Shown one piece after another: positions 9,622 through 17,489 of a DNA stretch of 46,095 bases (within the stretch, counting starts at the first letter, position 1; every line of letters begins with the position of its first letter). The notes beneath the pieces were generated by a model that saw only the letters and a list, made by a program, of their open reading frames with translations, did not search any database and was not told where the DNA came from. Origin of the DNA: Ruminococcus flavefaciens. Lineage in GTDB: Bacteria > Bacillota > Clostridia > Oscillospirales > Ruminococcaceae. The stretch is from assembly GCF_900116855.1 (NCBI RefSeq), contig NZ_UETD01000016.1, forward strand, positions 1 to 46,095. Direction: 5' to 3'. The translations under genes and the position numbers were made by a program.

Positions 9622-10812
9622 ATGAAAGAGAAGTTCAACGTACGCTCACTGGTACTGCTGGGTCTTCTGACAGCTGTGGTGGCTCTGTTCTCACTGACAC
9701 CCATAGGCTCGATACCCATCGGTCCGCTGTCGATAACCCTCAACATCATCCCCATTGCAATAGCCGCTATCGCGCTCGGTCCAACAGGCGGACTTATCAT
9801 GGGTATTGTCTTCGGTCTCTTCAGCTTCATGCAGTGCTTCGGTATCGGAGTGCTCAGCGGAATGGGTGCCATGACGCTTGAGATAAGTCCGACGCTGACA
9901 TTCATCCAGAGAGTTGTTTCACGCGCACTTGACGGTCTCCTCGTAGGTCTCATATTCGCAGGTCTCTCGAAGATAAAGTCAAAGAAAGCTCTTTCTGTAA
10001 TAACAGGCTCCGTAGCAGGTGCAGTCCTCATCGGTCTGTTCCTGTCGGTAATGCTTCTTATCTGCTATGATAAGGACGGCAAGTACAAGATGTCCGCAGG
10101 TATGTACAAGTTCATGACATCGGGACTTCCGCTGGCTGCAGTGCTCATTGCGGTGTTCGCCGTGGGCTTCGGTCTTGCATACTGGTTCATCAACAAGAAA
10201 AATCTCTCGAAGGTACAGCAGGCCTGCGCCGTTTCAGGCTTCTCGGCCGCTATCCTCAACACCATATTCTTCATGTCAGCTCTGGTGCTCCTGTTCAACC
10301 ACACCGCTACGGGTATGGACAACAAGTACACCATCACCGTTACAAACGGAGTCATCTCCGAAGTAAAGGACAACGCAGACAAGAACGTGGAGTTCTCCGC
10401 AGACGGAAAAGCGCTCACTCTCGGTGAGGACTTCGTCCTCACACTGGGAAGCACTTCCGAGGCTCTCCCCTCCACAGCAGGCTCTGAGGCTGTAAAGTTC
10501 ACACTCAGCTCGGGCAAGCTCAAGGGCGCCGTTTTAAACGGCAAGGAGATCAAAGGCTCCACCTGCAAATTCAAGGATACCCACGCTGACCTCAGCGGTC
10601 TCAGCGACGGTAAATATACACTCAAGGTTTACAAGAAATTCAACTATATAGACAGACTCAGAGCAGGAAAGAGCATATTGCTCTTCCTCATCACATCCGT
10701 AGGCATAAACGCACTGTTTGAAATGGTCATCTCAACAATATTCACCACCCTTATCGGTACTGCGCTTTTCAAGGCAAAACTGATAAAGACTCCCGAAAAT
10801 CTCAAGGAATGA
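9622..10812 (+). CDS. ECF transporter S component with a soluble insert
   Basis: A 396-residue membrane protein starting at ATG 9622 behind AAGGAGG. Residues 8-115 and 125-225 contain five hydrophobic segments typical of the COG4684-type ECF substrate-binding (S) components that bind vitamins such as pantothenate (PLSITLNIIPIAIAAIALGP, GLIMGIVFGLFSF). The last segment (350-385) ends with the usual small-residue helix. S components are normally about 170-200 residues. Here a hydrophilic stretch at about 150-165 and a beta-rich insert at about 228-345 double the length. The insert has SpaA-like phrases (TNGVISEV, GLSDGKYTLKV) much like those of the adjacent adhesin. The substrate is unknown, and no energising ECF ATPases are nearby, so a shared module is likely (inference). 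Confidence 0.75.
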   Translation: MKEKFNVRSLVLLGLLTAVVALFSLTPIGSIPIGPLSITLNIIPIAIAAIALGPTGGLIMGIVFGLFSFMQCFGIGVLSGMGAMTLEISPTLTFIQRVVSRALDGLLVGLIFAGLSKIKSKKALSVITGSVAGAVLIGLFLSVMLLICYDKDGKYKMSAGMYKFMTSGLPLAAVLIAVFAVGFGLAYWFINKKNLSKVQQACAVSGFSAAILNTIFFMSALVLLFNHTATGMDNKYTITVTNGVISEVKDNADKNVEFSADGKALTLGEDFVLTLGSTSEALPSTAGSEAVKFTLSSGKLKGAVLNGKEIKGSTCKFKDTHADLSGLSDGKYTLKVYKKFNYIDRLRAGKSILLFLITSVGINALFEMVISTIFTTLIGTALFKAKLIKTPENLKE

Positions 10813-10818
10813 TCTCAG

Positions 10819-10852
10819 AAAGCCTTTTCCCAGACAAGGAAAAGGCTTTTTT
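10819..10852 (+). terminator. Rho-independent terminator after the ECF gene
   Basis: AAAGCCTTTTCC (10819-10830) pairs with GGAAAAGGCTTT (10838-10849) across a 7-nt loop, followed by T residues. Confidence 0.85.
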
Positions 10853-11133
10853 ACAGTCTTGCAGACGGGCAGAAATCGCCGCACAGTATAATCCGCTGTT
10901 TCGGGAAGAAAAAAACAGTTCTCGCAGCAGTCCCGCGAGTTCTTGTGACCGCTTTGTATGCGGCGATCATTCTGACTTATTTCGTTATTTCGCGTCCCTG
11001 CGCGGTCTGCTTCGGCAGCACATTCGCCGGATATTACTTGTGGTATAATTGCACTAATTTATAAAATTCAATTCGGAGTATGTGATTTTTTTATCGTTTT
11101 TCTCAAAAATATCAGCTATACCCCCTTTTTCTA
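10853..11133 (+). other. Intergenic DNA with a possible membrane-protein remnant
   Basis: No convincing gene. One frame is open to 11063 and ends in a hydrophobic stretch with two Cys (TALYAAIILTYFVISRP then CAVCFGSTFAGYYLWYN), as in a membrane-protein tail. Its only upstream limit is a stop at 10810, and I find no start codon or ribosome binding site. It may be the remnant of a decayed gene or chance. Confidence 0.25.
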
Positions 11134-11162
11134 TTGACAGCGCCTTGAATAGGTGTTAATAT
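11134..11162 (+). promoter_or_regulatory. Promoter of the biosynthetic operon
   Basis: TTGACA (11134-11139), 17-bp spacer, TAATAT (11157-11162), with the start codon about 30 nt downstream. It is the only strong promoter seen before the 13 closely spaced genes that follow. Confidence 0.8.
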
Positions 11163-11191
11163 GTATTTATAAATTATAAGGAGTATTATAA

Positions 11192-12082
11192 ATGTACAAT
11201 AGGGCATTCCTGTTCAACGGCATAGGCTCAAAGCCCGAAAAGCTTCTCGTAAAGCTGCCGCCCGAACTTATGGACAGGTACGAGCACTACCTTGGCGAGG
11301 CTTTCGGCAGGCTGGGGCTCAGTATGGATCTCGAAAAAAACAAGGCTTACGACGGCAGAGTCGCCGAGTGGATAATCTCCCTCATCTGCGACAGGGTCGT
11401 CTTTGAGCATTACATAGACAAGGGCATCATCCCCGACATCGGCGCGGGATACAGCTCGGGAATAGTCAGCATAAGCGGCTGTTTCGGCTCGGTGCCCCAT
11501 GAATTCGCACACGACATCATCATGATGAACCGCGCTACCATGCGCTGTCTCGAGGAGCACGACGAAAAGCTGGATATGGGTATCGTCATCGGCTTCTCAT
11601 ACAGCGATATCGAGGAGCTCTTCGATGGAAAGTTCTCTCCCGATGAACTGGTCATCGGAAGCGGCAACTCAAAGTTCCATGTCATGGTAAGCGGCAAGGC
11701 AAGCACCGTGGAGAAGGCTCTCCTCCTCTGTCAGAATGAGGGTGCCATCAAGGCATTCAGCTTCGGTACGGGCGTTGCCTACCACCACCCCATCATGAAG
11801 AAGTACTCGCAGGAATACGTTGATTTCTGTGCTTCCACAACTTACAAGGCTCCCACCTACCCCATCCTCTCCATCTTCGACAGAGAGGTAATGACCACGG
11901 GCGAGCAGGTGCTGAGAGAAAACCAGCTCAATGTGTATACTCCCATACGCTGGGACCTTGCCGTCAAGAAGCTGGAGGAGCTGGGCGTGACAGAGTTCTT
12001 CGACGTCAGTGCCAACGGTGCCGTGAGCAAGTTCTCACGGGTCAGCAGAAAATGCAAAATTTACACTCTCGAAGATGTGTGA
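11192..12082 (+). CDS. Stand-alone acyltransferase, FabD/trans-AT-like
   Basis: 296 residues, start behind AAGGAG. It resembles malonyl-CoA:ACP transacylases, which load extender units on ACP. The nucleophile elbow is G86-Y-S88-S-G90, and a His in the FabD-like context YHHPIM (H198, by alignment with FHSPLM) completes the dyad. FabD's Gln in the N-terminal GQGSQ is replaced (FNGIGSKPEK), so the oxyanion side and acyl preference may differ. It is the first gene of the operon and the only acyltransferase, so it probably serves both ACPs in trans. It could instead be a proofreading acyl hydrolase, as some trans-AT relatives are. Confidence 0.75.
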   Translation: MYNRAFLFNGIGSKPEKLLVKLPPELMDRYEHYLGEAFGRLGLSMDLEKNKAYDGRVAEWIISLICDRVVFEHYIDKGIIPDIGAGYSSGIVSISGCFGSVPHEFAHDIIMMNRATMRCLEEHDEKLDMGIVIGFSYSDIEELFDGKFSPDELVIGSGNSKFHVMVSGKASTVEKALLLCQNEGAIKAFSFGTGVAYHHPIMKKYSQEYVDFCASTTYKAPTYPILSIFDREVMTTGEQVLRENQLNVYTPIRWDLAVKKLEELGVTEFFDVSANGAVSKFSRVSRKCKIYTLEDV

Positions 12083-12145
12083 ATTTTCAGATAAATATAA
12101 GCATACCCAATGAAAGGGAAAGACAATTATTATGGAGGTTTTATT

Positions 12146-12448
12146 ATGAGAGAGATCACAGATGAGATCAGACAGGAAATCAAGGATATGATCTTCGACT
12201 ACTACGCAGAGGAATGTGAAGTAGACAAGAGCGAGATCACTATGGAGACAAATCCTCAGGAGGACCTCGGCAGCGATTCACTCATGTTCGTTGAGCTCAT
12301 AGAGATGACAGCAGACAAGTATGACATGGACATCAAGCTCCAGAGCATCGGCAAGTATATGCTCAAGGCTCCCATGGACACTATGAGCGACGTTGTAGAG
12401 ATGTTCTGCAAGATCTATCAGTACGGCAACGACATCGTCAATCAGTGA
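12146..12448 (+). CDS. Acyl carrier protein 1
   Basis: 100 residues. I chose ATG 12146 because TGGAGG lies 7 nt upstream; an in-frame ATG at 12110 has no such site. The 4'-phosphopantetheine attachment motif is LGSDSL with S45, followed by the usual acidic helix II (MFVELIEM). It would carry the growing acyl chain. The sequence differs clearly from the second ACP at 20173, which suggests that the two carry different intermediates. Confidence 0.9.
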   Translation: MREITDEIRQEIKDMIFDYYAEECEVDKSEITMETNPQEDLGSDSLMFVELIEMTADKYDMDIKLQSIGKYMLKAPMDTMSDVVEMFCKIYQYGNDIVNQ

Positions 12449-12457
12449 GAGGTCTGA

Positions 12458-13177
12458 ATGTTAAAGTCAAATTTATCTGAGCTTCATGCCGAGGATAATA
12501 TTGCTGTACTTACCATTGACAACGGTCCGAAGAACCTTCTCTCCGAGCCCGAATTCATAGACCGTAAGGAGCTCCTCGGCTGGCTGGACGAAAATCCTCA
12601 GGTGGGAGCTCTTATCATTACAGGCAAGGGCAGACATTTCTCCCACGGCGCCGATGTTTCGCTTTTCGGTGAGGCAGGCGGCACAGACCTTTCGGCTAAG
12701 CTCGAAAACGCAAGAGAGCTTCTGCGTACGATAGAGAAGCTCCCGCTGATAACCGCAGCAGCCATCAACGGCGGATGCTTCGGCGGCGGACTTGAGATAG
12801 CACTGAGCTGTCAGTTCAGGATAGCTTCGCCCTCTGCCTTCCTCGGGCTACCCGAGATAATGCACGGCGTTGTTCCCGGTATGGGCGGTATGGAGCGCCT
12901 GTACAGGCTGCTGGGCAGGGAAAAGGCTCTCAGCATGATACTGTGCGGCGAGATGATAGGCGCTAAGGAAGCGTTAGAGATGGGACTCGTCACAAAGCTC
13001 AGCGAGAACAAGAATTCATTCGATGAGACCGTTGCCTTCGTGAAGGAGCTGCTCAGCGGCAAGAACCTTACGCAGATACGGGCTATAATCGATACCATAA
13101 ATCTTGCCTCAGAGGGCGCTGAAGACCCCTCAAAGGGCAAATTTGAAGCGACTCTGGCGGAGGCTTCAAAGCAATGA
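12458..13177 (+). CDS. Crotonase-family enoyl hydratase/isomerase 1
   Basis: 239 residues with the full crotonase core: oxyanion-hole segments HFSHGAD (60-66) and NGGCFGGGLE (104-113), and Glu at both catalytic positions (E113, E133 in GLPEI). These match the Glu144/Glu164 pair of enoyl-CoA hydratase, so dehydratase/hydratase activity is plausible. In this operon it probably acts on an ACP-bound acyl group, in place of FabZ-type dehydratases, which are missing. Its end overlaps the next start (ATGA at 13174), so the two are probably translated together. Confidence 0.85.
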   Translation: MLKSNLSELHAEDNIAVLTIDNGPKNLLSEPEFIDRKELLGWLDENPQVGALIITGKGRHFSHGADVSLFGEAGGTDLSAKLENARELLRTIEKLPLITAAAINGGCFGGGLEIALSCQFRIASPSAFLGLPEIMHGVVPGMGGMERLYRLLGREKALSMILCGEMIGAKEALEMGLVTKLSENKNSFDETVAFVKELLSGKNLTQIRAIIDTINLASEGAEDPSKGKFEATLAEASKQ

Positions 13178-13596
13178 GAAGAAGCTCATACAGACTGACT
13201 GTAAGAGGATATGAACTTGATTCCTTCGGTCATGTCAACAATTCCGTTTACCTTCAGTACGCAGAGACAGCTCTGTGGAACTTCTTCAAGGTACACGGTC
13301 TGCTGGCAGTGATCGTGGAAGAAGGGCTTTTTCCCGTTGTAATGGAAAGCTCCCAGAGATACATACATGAGCTGAGGCTCCTCGATGAAGTAAGGATAGA
13401 CACTGAGGTCTCCTGCTCGGGGGGCATAGTCAGCTATAAGCATAACATCATAAACAAGAGCACAGGCCTTGTTTCATGCAGAGTCATAGGCAAGCTCGCC
13501 TACGTCAACAAGGAACGCATCATCTGCGATATCCCCGAGGCGGTAAGGGCTTGTCTCGAGGGGGAAGACGAAGACGATGACAATAACCGCAGATGA
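13174..13596 (+). CDS. Hotdog-fold acyl thioesterase (4HBT, YbgC/FadM-like)
   Basis: 140 residues with the 4HBT signature D16-SFGHVNN (16-23) and YLQYAE; D16 is the catalytic acid of YbgC-type thioesterases. Probable role: release of the acyl product from ACP or CoA, or editing. The C-terminus is an acidic tail (EGEDEDDDNN). It overlaps its neighbours on both sides (4 bp upstream, 20 bp downstream). A second, unrelated thioesterase closes the operon. Confidence 0.85.
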   Translation: MRRSSYRLTVRGYELDSFGHVNNSVYLQYAETALWNFFKVHGLLAVIVEEGLFPVVMESSQRYIHELRLLDEVRIDTEVSCSGGIVSYKHNIINKSTGLVSCRVIGKLAYVNKERIICDIPEAVRACLEGEDEDDDNNRR

Positions 13597-14017
13597 TATC
13601 GTGACAAAAGTTTGTCAGTTAAGCTCGCTGTATCAGCTCTCACAGGAAAGAGAGCAGCTCGGCGAGCCTTGCTTGCTGCTCATGTATGTCGGGGACGGGA
13701 CAGTTCTCGGCAGTGACGACAGCGAAAAGGCTGAGGCAGCAAGGTTCCTTCGTGAGGCTGACTTCATGACGGCTGTGGTATCGGAGGGCGATATCAGCGA
13801 TGAGCTGGCTTCCGCTGCCGATCTGGTGCTGAGAGCCGATGAGACCGACGAGTACGTCGCAAAGCTTTTCAAGGACAAGACAAAAAAGCAGATAAAGGAG
13901 ATAAACGCCTGCTTCATCAAGGCGCGTACAGCTCCTGCGGAGGAGGTACTTGCCACAGAGTCAAGAGCCTTCTACCGACTGATGGCTGACAAGAACGGAG
14001 GTAACTCCAATGAATGA
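13577..14017 (+). CDS. Shrunken crotonase-like protein, probably non-catalytic
   Basis: 146 residues, about 100 shorter than a crotonase. LLLMYVGDGTVLGSDD could match the first oxyanion segment, and MTAVVSEGDISDEL with AADLVLRADE follows the pattern of TAAINGGCFGGGLE with ALSCQFRIAS in crotonase 1. The C-terminus (KKQIKEINACFIKA, EEVLATESRAFYRLMA) resembles the crotonase trimerisation helices. The Gly-rich oxyanion loop and the second catalytic Glu are missing. It lies between two intact crotonases and overlaps both neighbours. I infer a degenerate partner, perhaps a hetero-oligomer subunit; the relationship is judged by eye. Confidence 0.5.
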   Translation: MTITADDIVTKVCQLSSLYQLSQEREQLGEPCLLLMYVGDGTVLGSDDSEKAEAARFLREADFMTAVVSEGDISDELASAADLVLRADETDEYVAKLFKDKTKKQIKEINACFIKARTAPAEEVLATESRAFYRLMADKNGGNSNE

Positions 14018-14714
14018 GAATAACGGTATGATACTGGAGGAGCAGGACGGTATCCTGACGCTCTCCATGAATATGCCCGGCAACAACCTTATGACAGCCG
14101 ACTTTTTCAAGGAATATGAAGCAGTCATGGCTGAGATAGAGGAAAAAGCTGCCGCAGGCAAATATAAGGGACTTATTATCAAGGGCGCAGGCCGCCACTT
14201 CAGCGTTGGCGCCGACGTTGACGCTCTTGCAGACCGTTCCGCAAACGAGACCTACGACGACTCAACAGGAGTGCTCCCCGAGGGACACATCAGACAGAAG
14301 CACTTCTTCACATTCCTGAGAGAACTCCCGTTCCCCGTGGTAAGCGTGGTAACGGGCTTCTGTATCGGTTCGGGCAGCGAGATCGCTGTCAACAGCCATT
14401 ACAGGATAATCGAGAAGAACGCAAGAATAGGTCAGCCAGAATCCACATTCGGCATTCTCCCCGCTCTCGGCGGCGTTGCAAGAACTATCGAGATATGCGG
14501 CACTCAGAACGCATACACCCTCGTTATGTCGGGCGAGCTGGTATCCGCAGATGATGCATTCGCTCTCGGCTGGGCTGATATCTTCGCCGACAAGAAACAG
14601 GGCGTTCCCGAGGCTGTAAGACTTATAGAGTACATCTCCGCAAACTCCGGAGACTTTGACCCCTCACGCTATAAGGAGTACATAGGCTCCTACAAGACAA
14701 GCAGGGAGGCATAA
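14010..14714 (+). CDS. Crotonase-family enoyl hydratase/isomerase 2
   Basis: 234 residues. Oxyanion segments HFSVGAD (63-69) and GFCIGSGSE (116-124) are present, and the two acidic positions are E124 and E144 (GQPES). It is intact but quite different from crotonase 1, so it may act on another chain length or catalyse isomerisation or decarboxylation. It starts inside the end of the preceding gene (8-bp overlap) and is followed 2 bp later by the dehydrogenase, recalling the hydratase-dehydrogenase pair fused in FadB. Confidence 0.85.
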   Translation: MNENNGMILEEQDGILTLSMNMPGNNLMTADFFKEYEAVMAEIEEKAAAGKYKGLIIKGAGRHFSVGADVDALADRSANETYDDSTGVLPEGHIRQKHFFTFLRELPFPVVSVVTGFCIGSGSEIAVNSHYRIIEKNARIGQPESTFGILPALGGVARTIEICGTQNAYTLVMSGELVSADDAFALGWADIFADKKQGVPEAVRLIEYISANSGDFDPSRYKEYIGSYKTSREA

Positions 14715-14716
14715 AT

Positions 14717-15838
14717 ATGAAAATAGGAATAGTGGGCTACGGAAAAATGGGAAAGGATATCTTCTCCCTGTTCTTTGACAAGCTCCCCGACGCGCAGTTC
14801 GTGGTCATTGACCTCTTCGGCGCTGAGGAGAACACCGCAGCCGTTCTCAAGACCCTCGGCAAGAGCCTGAAGCGCAGGAAGCTCACCGAGGAGCAGTATG
14901 AATTCAAGAAGGACTCCTTCGTATTCACCGACGATACCTCCGCTCTCAGCGGCTGTGACGTTGTCATAGAAGCCGTTTTCGAGAACATGGACGCCAAGAA
15001 GGAGCTGTTTGCAAAGGCAGCCGCAGCTGTCTCGGATGACTGCCTGCTGCTTTCCAATACATCATCGCTGGATATCCCCTCGGTATTCGCGGATATCCCC
15101 CACAAGGAGCGCTGCTTCGGTCTGCACTTCTTCTACCCCGTGAAGCTCACAGGCTTCGTGGAGCTCAATGTGCTCCCCGAGACATCGGAGGCTTCCGCGG
15201 AAAAGGCTGCACAGCTGGTAAAGGCTGCGGGCAAGAAGCCCATAGTCTTCTCGGGCGAATACCACATCTATCTCAACCAGATACTCGCCTGCATGGTCTC
15301 TCACGCTATCTACCTGAGAGAGAGCTTCGGTGCTTCCGTGCCCGAGGTGAGAAAGGCTCTGGGAGAGATGTTCGCAATTGCCGACCCCTTTGAGGTGCTG
15401 GACAGCGTGGGTCTCGGACTCATGGCTGGCAGTCCCGATAACTTCCGCATAGAGCGCAACAAGGGTCTCCTCGGCTACGGCTGTGAAAAGATGAACGGCT
15501 GGCTGGCAGAGGGCTGCCCCAAGGAAACTCTCAGCTTCCTTGACTTCATGGCTGAGCGTGAGAGCGAAACAGGCGCAGACTGCGGAAAGGCTGCTCTTTA
15601 TATGGCAGCTCTGATACTTAATGAAACAGTCAATGCCGCAAATGATTACAGCGGCGATACCGCTGTCCTTACAGAGGCGGTGCAGGACACTCTCGGACTC
15701 GCCGAGGCTCCTGCCTTCTACTACGAGAAATACGGTGCAGAGGCAATTTTCGCGGCTCTTGATGAGCTCGGTGCAAAGACAGGCTTCGGCTCGTATTCAT
15801 ATAAGGAAAAGAGTGCATGGGATGCGCTCTTTAAGTAA
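14717..15838 (+). CDS. 3-hydroxyacyl-CoA/ACP dehydrogenase, FadB-like
   Basis: 373 residues. N-terminal Rossmann fold with GYGKMG (7-12) and the NAD(P)-binding beta-strand end VVID; SNTSSL (113-118) and the catalytic His in GLHFFYPV (H137). The usual HFFNP is HFFYP here. A 3HCDH C-terminal domain follows, with a second, FadB-like copy after about residue 280 (LNETVNAAND, GFGSY), so the protein corresponds to the dehydrogenase half of FadB. It would interconvert 3-keto and 3-hydroxyacyl groups. No FabG-type reductase is present, so this enzyme probably supplies beta-keto reduction in the pathway (inference). Confidence 0.85.
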   Translation: MKIGIVGYGKMGKDIFSLFFDKLPDAQFVVIDLFGAEENTAAVLKTLGKSLKRRKLTEEQYEFKKDSFVFTDDTSALSGCDVVIEAVFENMDAKKELFAKAAAAVSDDCLLLSNTSSLDIPSVFADIPHKERCFGLHFFYPVKLTGFVELNVLPETSEASAEKAAQLVKAAGKKPIVFSGEYHIYLNQILACMVSHAIYLRESFGASVPEVRKALGEMFAIADPFEVLDSVGLGLMAGSPDNFRIERNKGLLGYGCEKMNGWLAEGCPKETLSFLDFMAERESETGADCGKAALYMAALILNETVNAANDYSGDTAVLTEAVQDTLGLAEAPAFYYEKYGAEAIFAALDELGAKTGFGSYSYKEKSAWDALFK

Positions 15839-15864
15839 TACTTATGGAGATATGAGGTAAAGTT

Positions 15865-17076
15865 ATGAAAAAAGTTGTTATCACAGGCATCGGCGCTGTG
15901 ACATCTGTGGGCAATACCGCCGCAGATTACTGGAACGGGCTCATTTCGGGCAAGTGCGGAATGAGAACTATCACCCGTATCCCTCTTGATAAGCATGATA
16001 CTACTGTTGCTGCCGAGGTGGATGACTCCTTCGAGGCAGAGGCAGGAAAATACTGGAAAAAGCGTCAGCTCAACGCTACGACTACCACAACAAGAATGGG
16101 TCTGGCTTCCGCAGGCGAGGCTATCGCTGACTGCGGCGTTGATACAGAGACCTATGACGGCAGAAAGGTCGGCGTTATCTACGGAGTTATCGACAACTCC
16201 TTTGAGGACTATGAGCTTGAAAAGCCCCTCAACATAACGCTGAAGAAAATGCCCAACGAGCTCCCCGCACTTGTTTCGATAAGATATGGTTTCACAGGAC
16301 CTTCTTTCAATGTGAGCACAGCCTGCGCTTCATCTGCGTATGCCATCGCCCTCGGAAAGCAGTTCATAGAATCGGGACTCTGCGATATGGTGGTCGCAGG
16401 AGGCATCTCGAATACAGTAACACACCTTGTAATAAGCGGATTCAATCAGCTTCTCGCAATGTCCGTAAATCCCGACCCCAATACAGCTGCACGCCCCTTC
16501 ACAAAGAACCGTGACGGCTTCATCATGGGCGAAGGCGGCGGCACCGTTATCCTCGAGTCGGAGGAGTCGGCAAAGGCAAGAGGCGCTAAGATATACTGCG
16601 AGCTTGCAGGCGCTGCAATGTGCGGCGAAGCATTCAACCTGACAGCTCCCAAGACCGACGGCGTAGGCATGGCTGAGTCCATGAGAATGGCTCTGGACAA
16701 CGCAGGTCTTACACCCGACGATGTTGACTACATCAACGCTCACGGCACATCAACAGGTCTCAACGACCTCTATGAGACTATGGCGGTAAAGGAGGTCTTC
16801 GGCAAGAGGGCTTACGATATCCCCATGTCATCTGTAAAGGCTTCAATAGGTCACACTCTCGGCGCAGGCGGCGCTCTGGAGGCTATTGCCTGCATCAAGG
16901 CTATCGAGACAGGTCTCGTTCCTCCCACTATCCACTATGACGAGCCCGACCCCGAGCTTGACCTCAACTACGTTCCCAACAAGCCTCAGGAGCACAAGGT
17001 AGACGTTGCTATCTCAAACTCATTCGGCTTCGGCGGACACAACGCCACACTGGTACTCAAGAGATACGAGGGCTGA
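15865..17076 (+). CDS. Beta-ketoacyl-ACP synthase, FabF-type ketosynthase
   Basis: 403 residues. The Cys-His-His triad is complete: C154 in STACASS, H293 in NAHGTST and H330 in KASIGHTLGAGG. It would catalyse decarboxylative Claisen condensation of malonyl-ACP with an acyl chain, so it is the chain-building step of the operon. There is no second ketosynthase or chain-length factor, which sets the system apart from aryl polyene and type II aromatic clusters. FabF-like length; Thr-rich stretch ATTTTTRMG at 71-79. Confidence 0.9.
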   Translation: MKKVVITGIGAVTSVGNTAADYWNGLISGKCGMRTITRIPLDKHDTTVAAEVDDSFEAEAGKYWKKRQLNATTTTTRMGLASAGEAIADCGVDTETYDGRKVGVIYGVIDNSFEDYELEKPLNITLKKMPNELPALVSIRYGFTGPSFNVSTACASSAYAIALGKQFIESGLCDMVVAGGISNTVTHLVISGFNQLLAMSVNPDPNTAARPFTKNRDGFIMGEGGGTVILESEESAKARGAKIYCELAGAAMCGEAFNLTAPKTDGVGMAESMRMALDNAGLTPDDVDYINAHGTSTGLNDLYETMAVKEVFGKRAYDIPMSSVKASIGHTLGAGGALEAIACIKAIETGLVPPTIHYDEPDPELDLNYVPNKPQEHKVDVAISNSFGFGGHNATLVLKRYEG

Positions 17077-17108
17077 GTCGCTCAGCTCCGATGAAAGGAT
17101 AAATGATC

Positions 17109-17465
17109 ATGCCGATAGCACAGATGAAGACAAATTTCAAGTTCAGCTCCCCTGCCGCAAAGACAAGCTTCCTCGATGAGGCTGCGACAGAGCTGGCTGA
17201 TATACTGAAAAAGCCCCTGCCTGCCATCATGGTAATGCTGGACGACTGCGCCATGTATATGAACCGCTCCGAGGATACCGTATTCTTCGCAGAGTTCAGA
17301 TACATCCTCCCTCAGGAATACGCAGATGACAAGTCCGCATTCCTCAAGGAGCTGGCTGACAGGATGCTCAGTCTCATACAAAAGCATACTAAAGTTGACC
17401 CGTACCGCATATATATGCAGTTCACGGAAATGACCCGTGAGGGCGCATGGCGCTATACAGGCTGA
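17109..17465 (+). CDS. MIF/tautomerase-superfamily protein
   Basis: 118 residues. ATG codons at 17103 and 17109 are both in frame. AAAGGA at 17094-17099 is 3 nt from the first and 9 nt from the second, so I choose 17109. That start gives Met-Pro, exposing an N-terminal Pro after Met removal, which is the catalytic base of this superfamily. The layout matches macrophage migration inhibitory factor: MPIAQMKTN start, KPLPAIMVMLDD, FFAEFRYI, LADRMLSLIQKH, and VDPYRIYMQFTEM (compare DRVYINYYDM). It probably tautomerises a keto/enol intermediate made by the neighbouring ketosynthase. A tautomerase in such an operon is unusual. Confidence 0.75.
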   Translation: MPIAQMKTNFKFSSPAAKTSFLDEAATELADILKKPLPAIMVMLDDCAMYMNRSEDTVFFAEFRYILPQEYADDKSAFLKELADRMLSLIQKHTKVDPYRIYMQFTEMTREGAWRYTG

Positions 17466-17489
17466 CATAAACGAAAGGAAAAGATAAAT

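Noticed and set aside
10809..11048. 79-codon open frame overlapping the ECF gene stop
   Set aside because: It runs through a terminator, has no ribosome binding site, and its composition does not look like protein.
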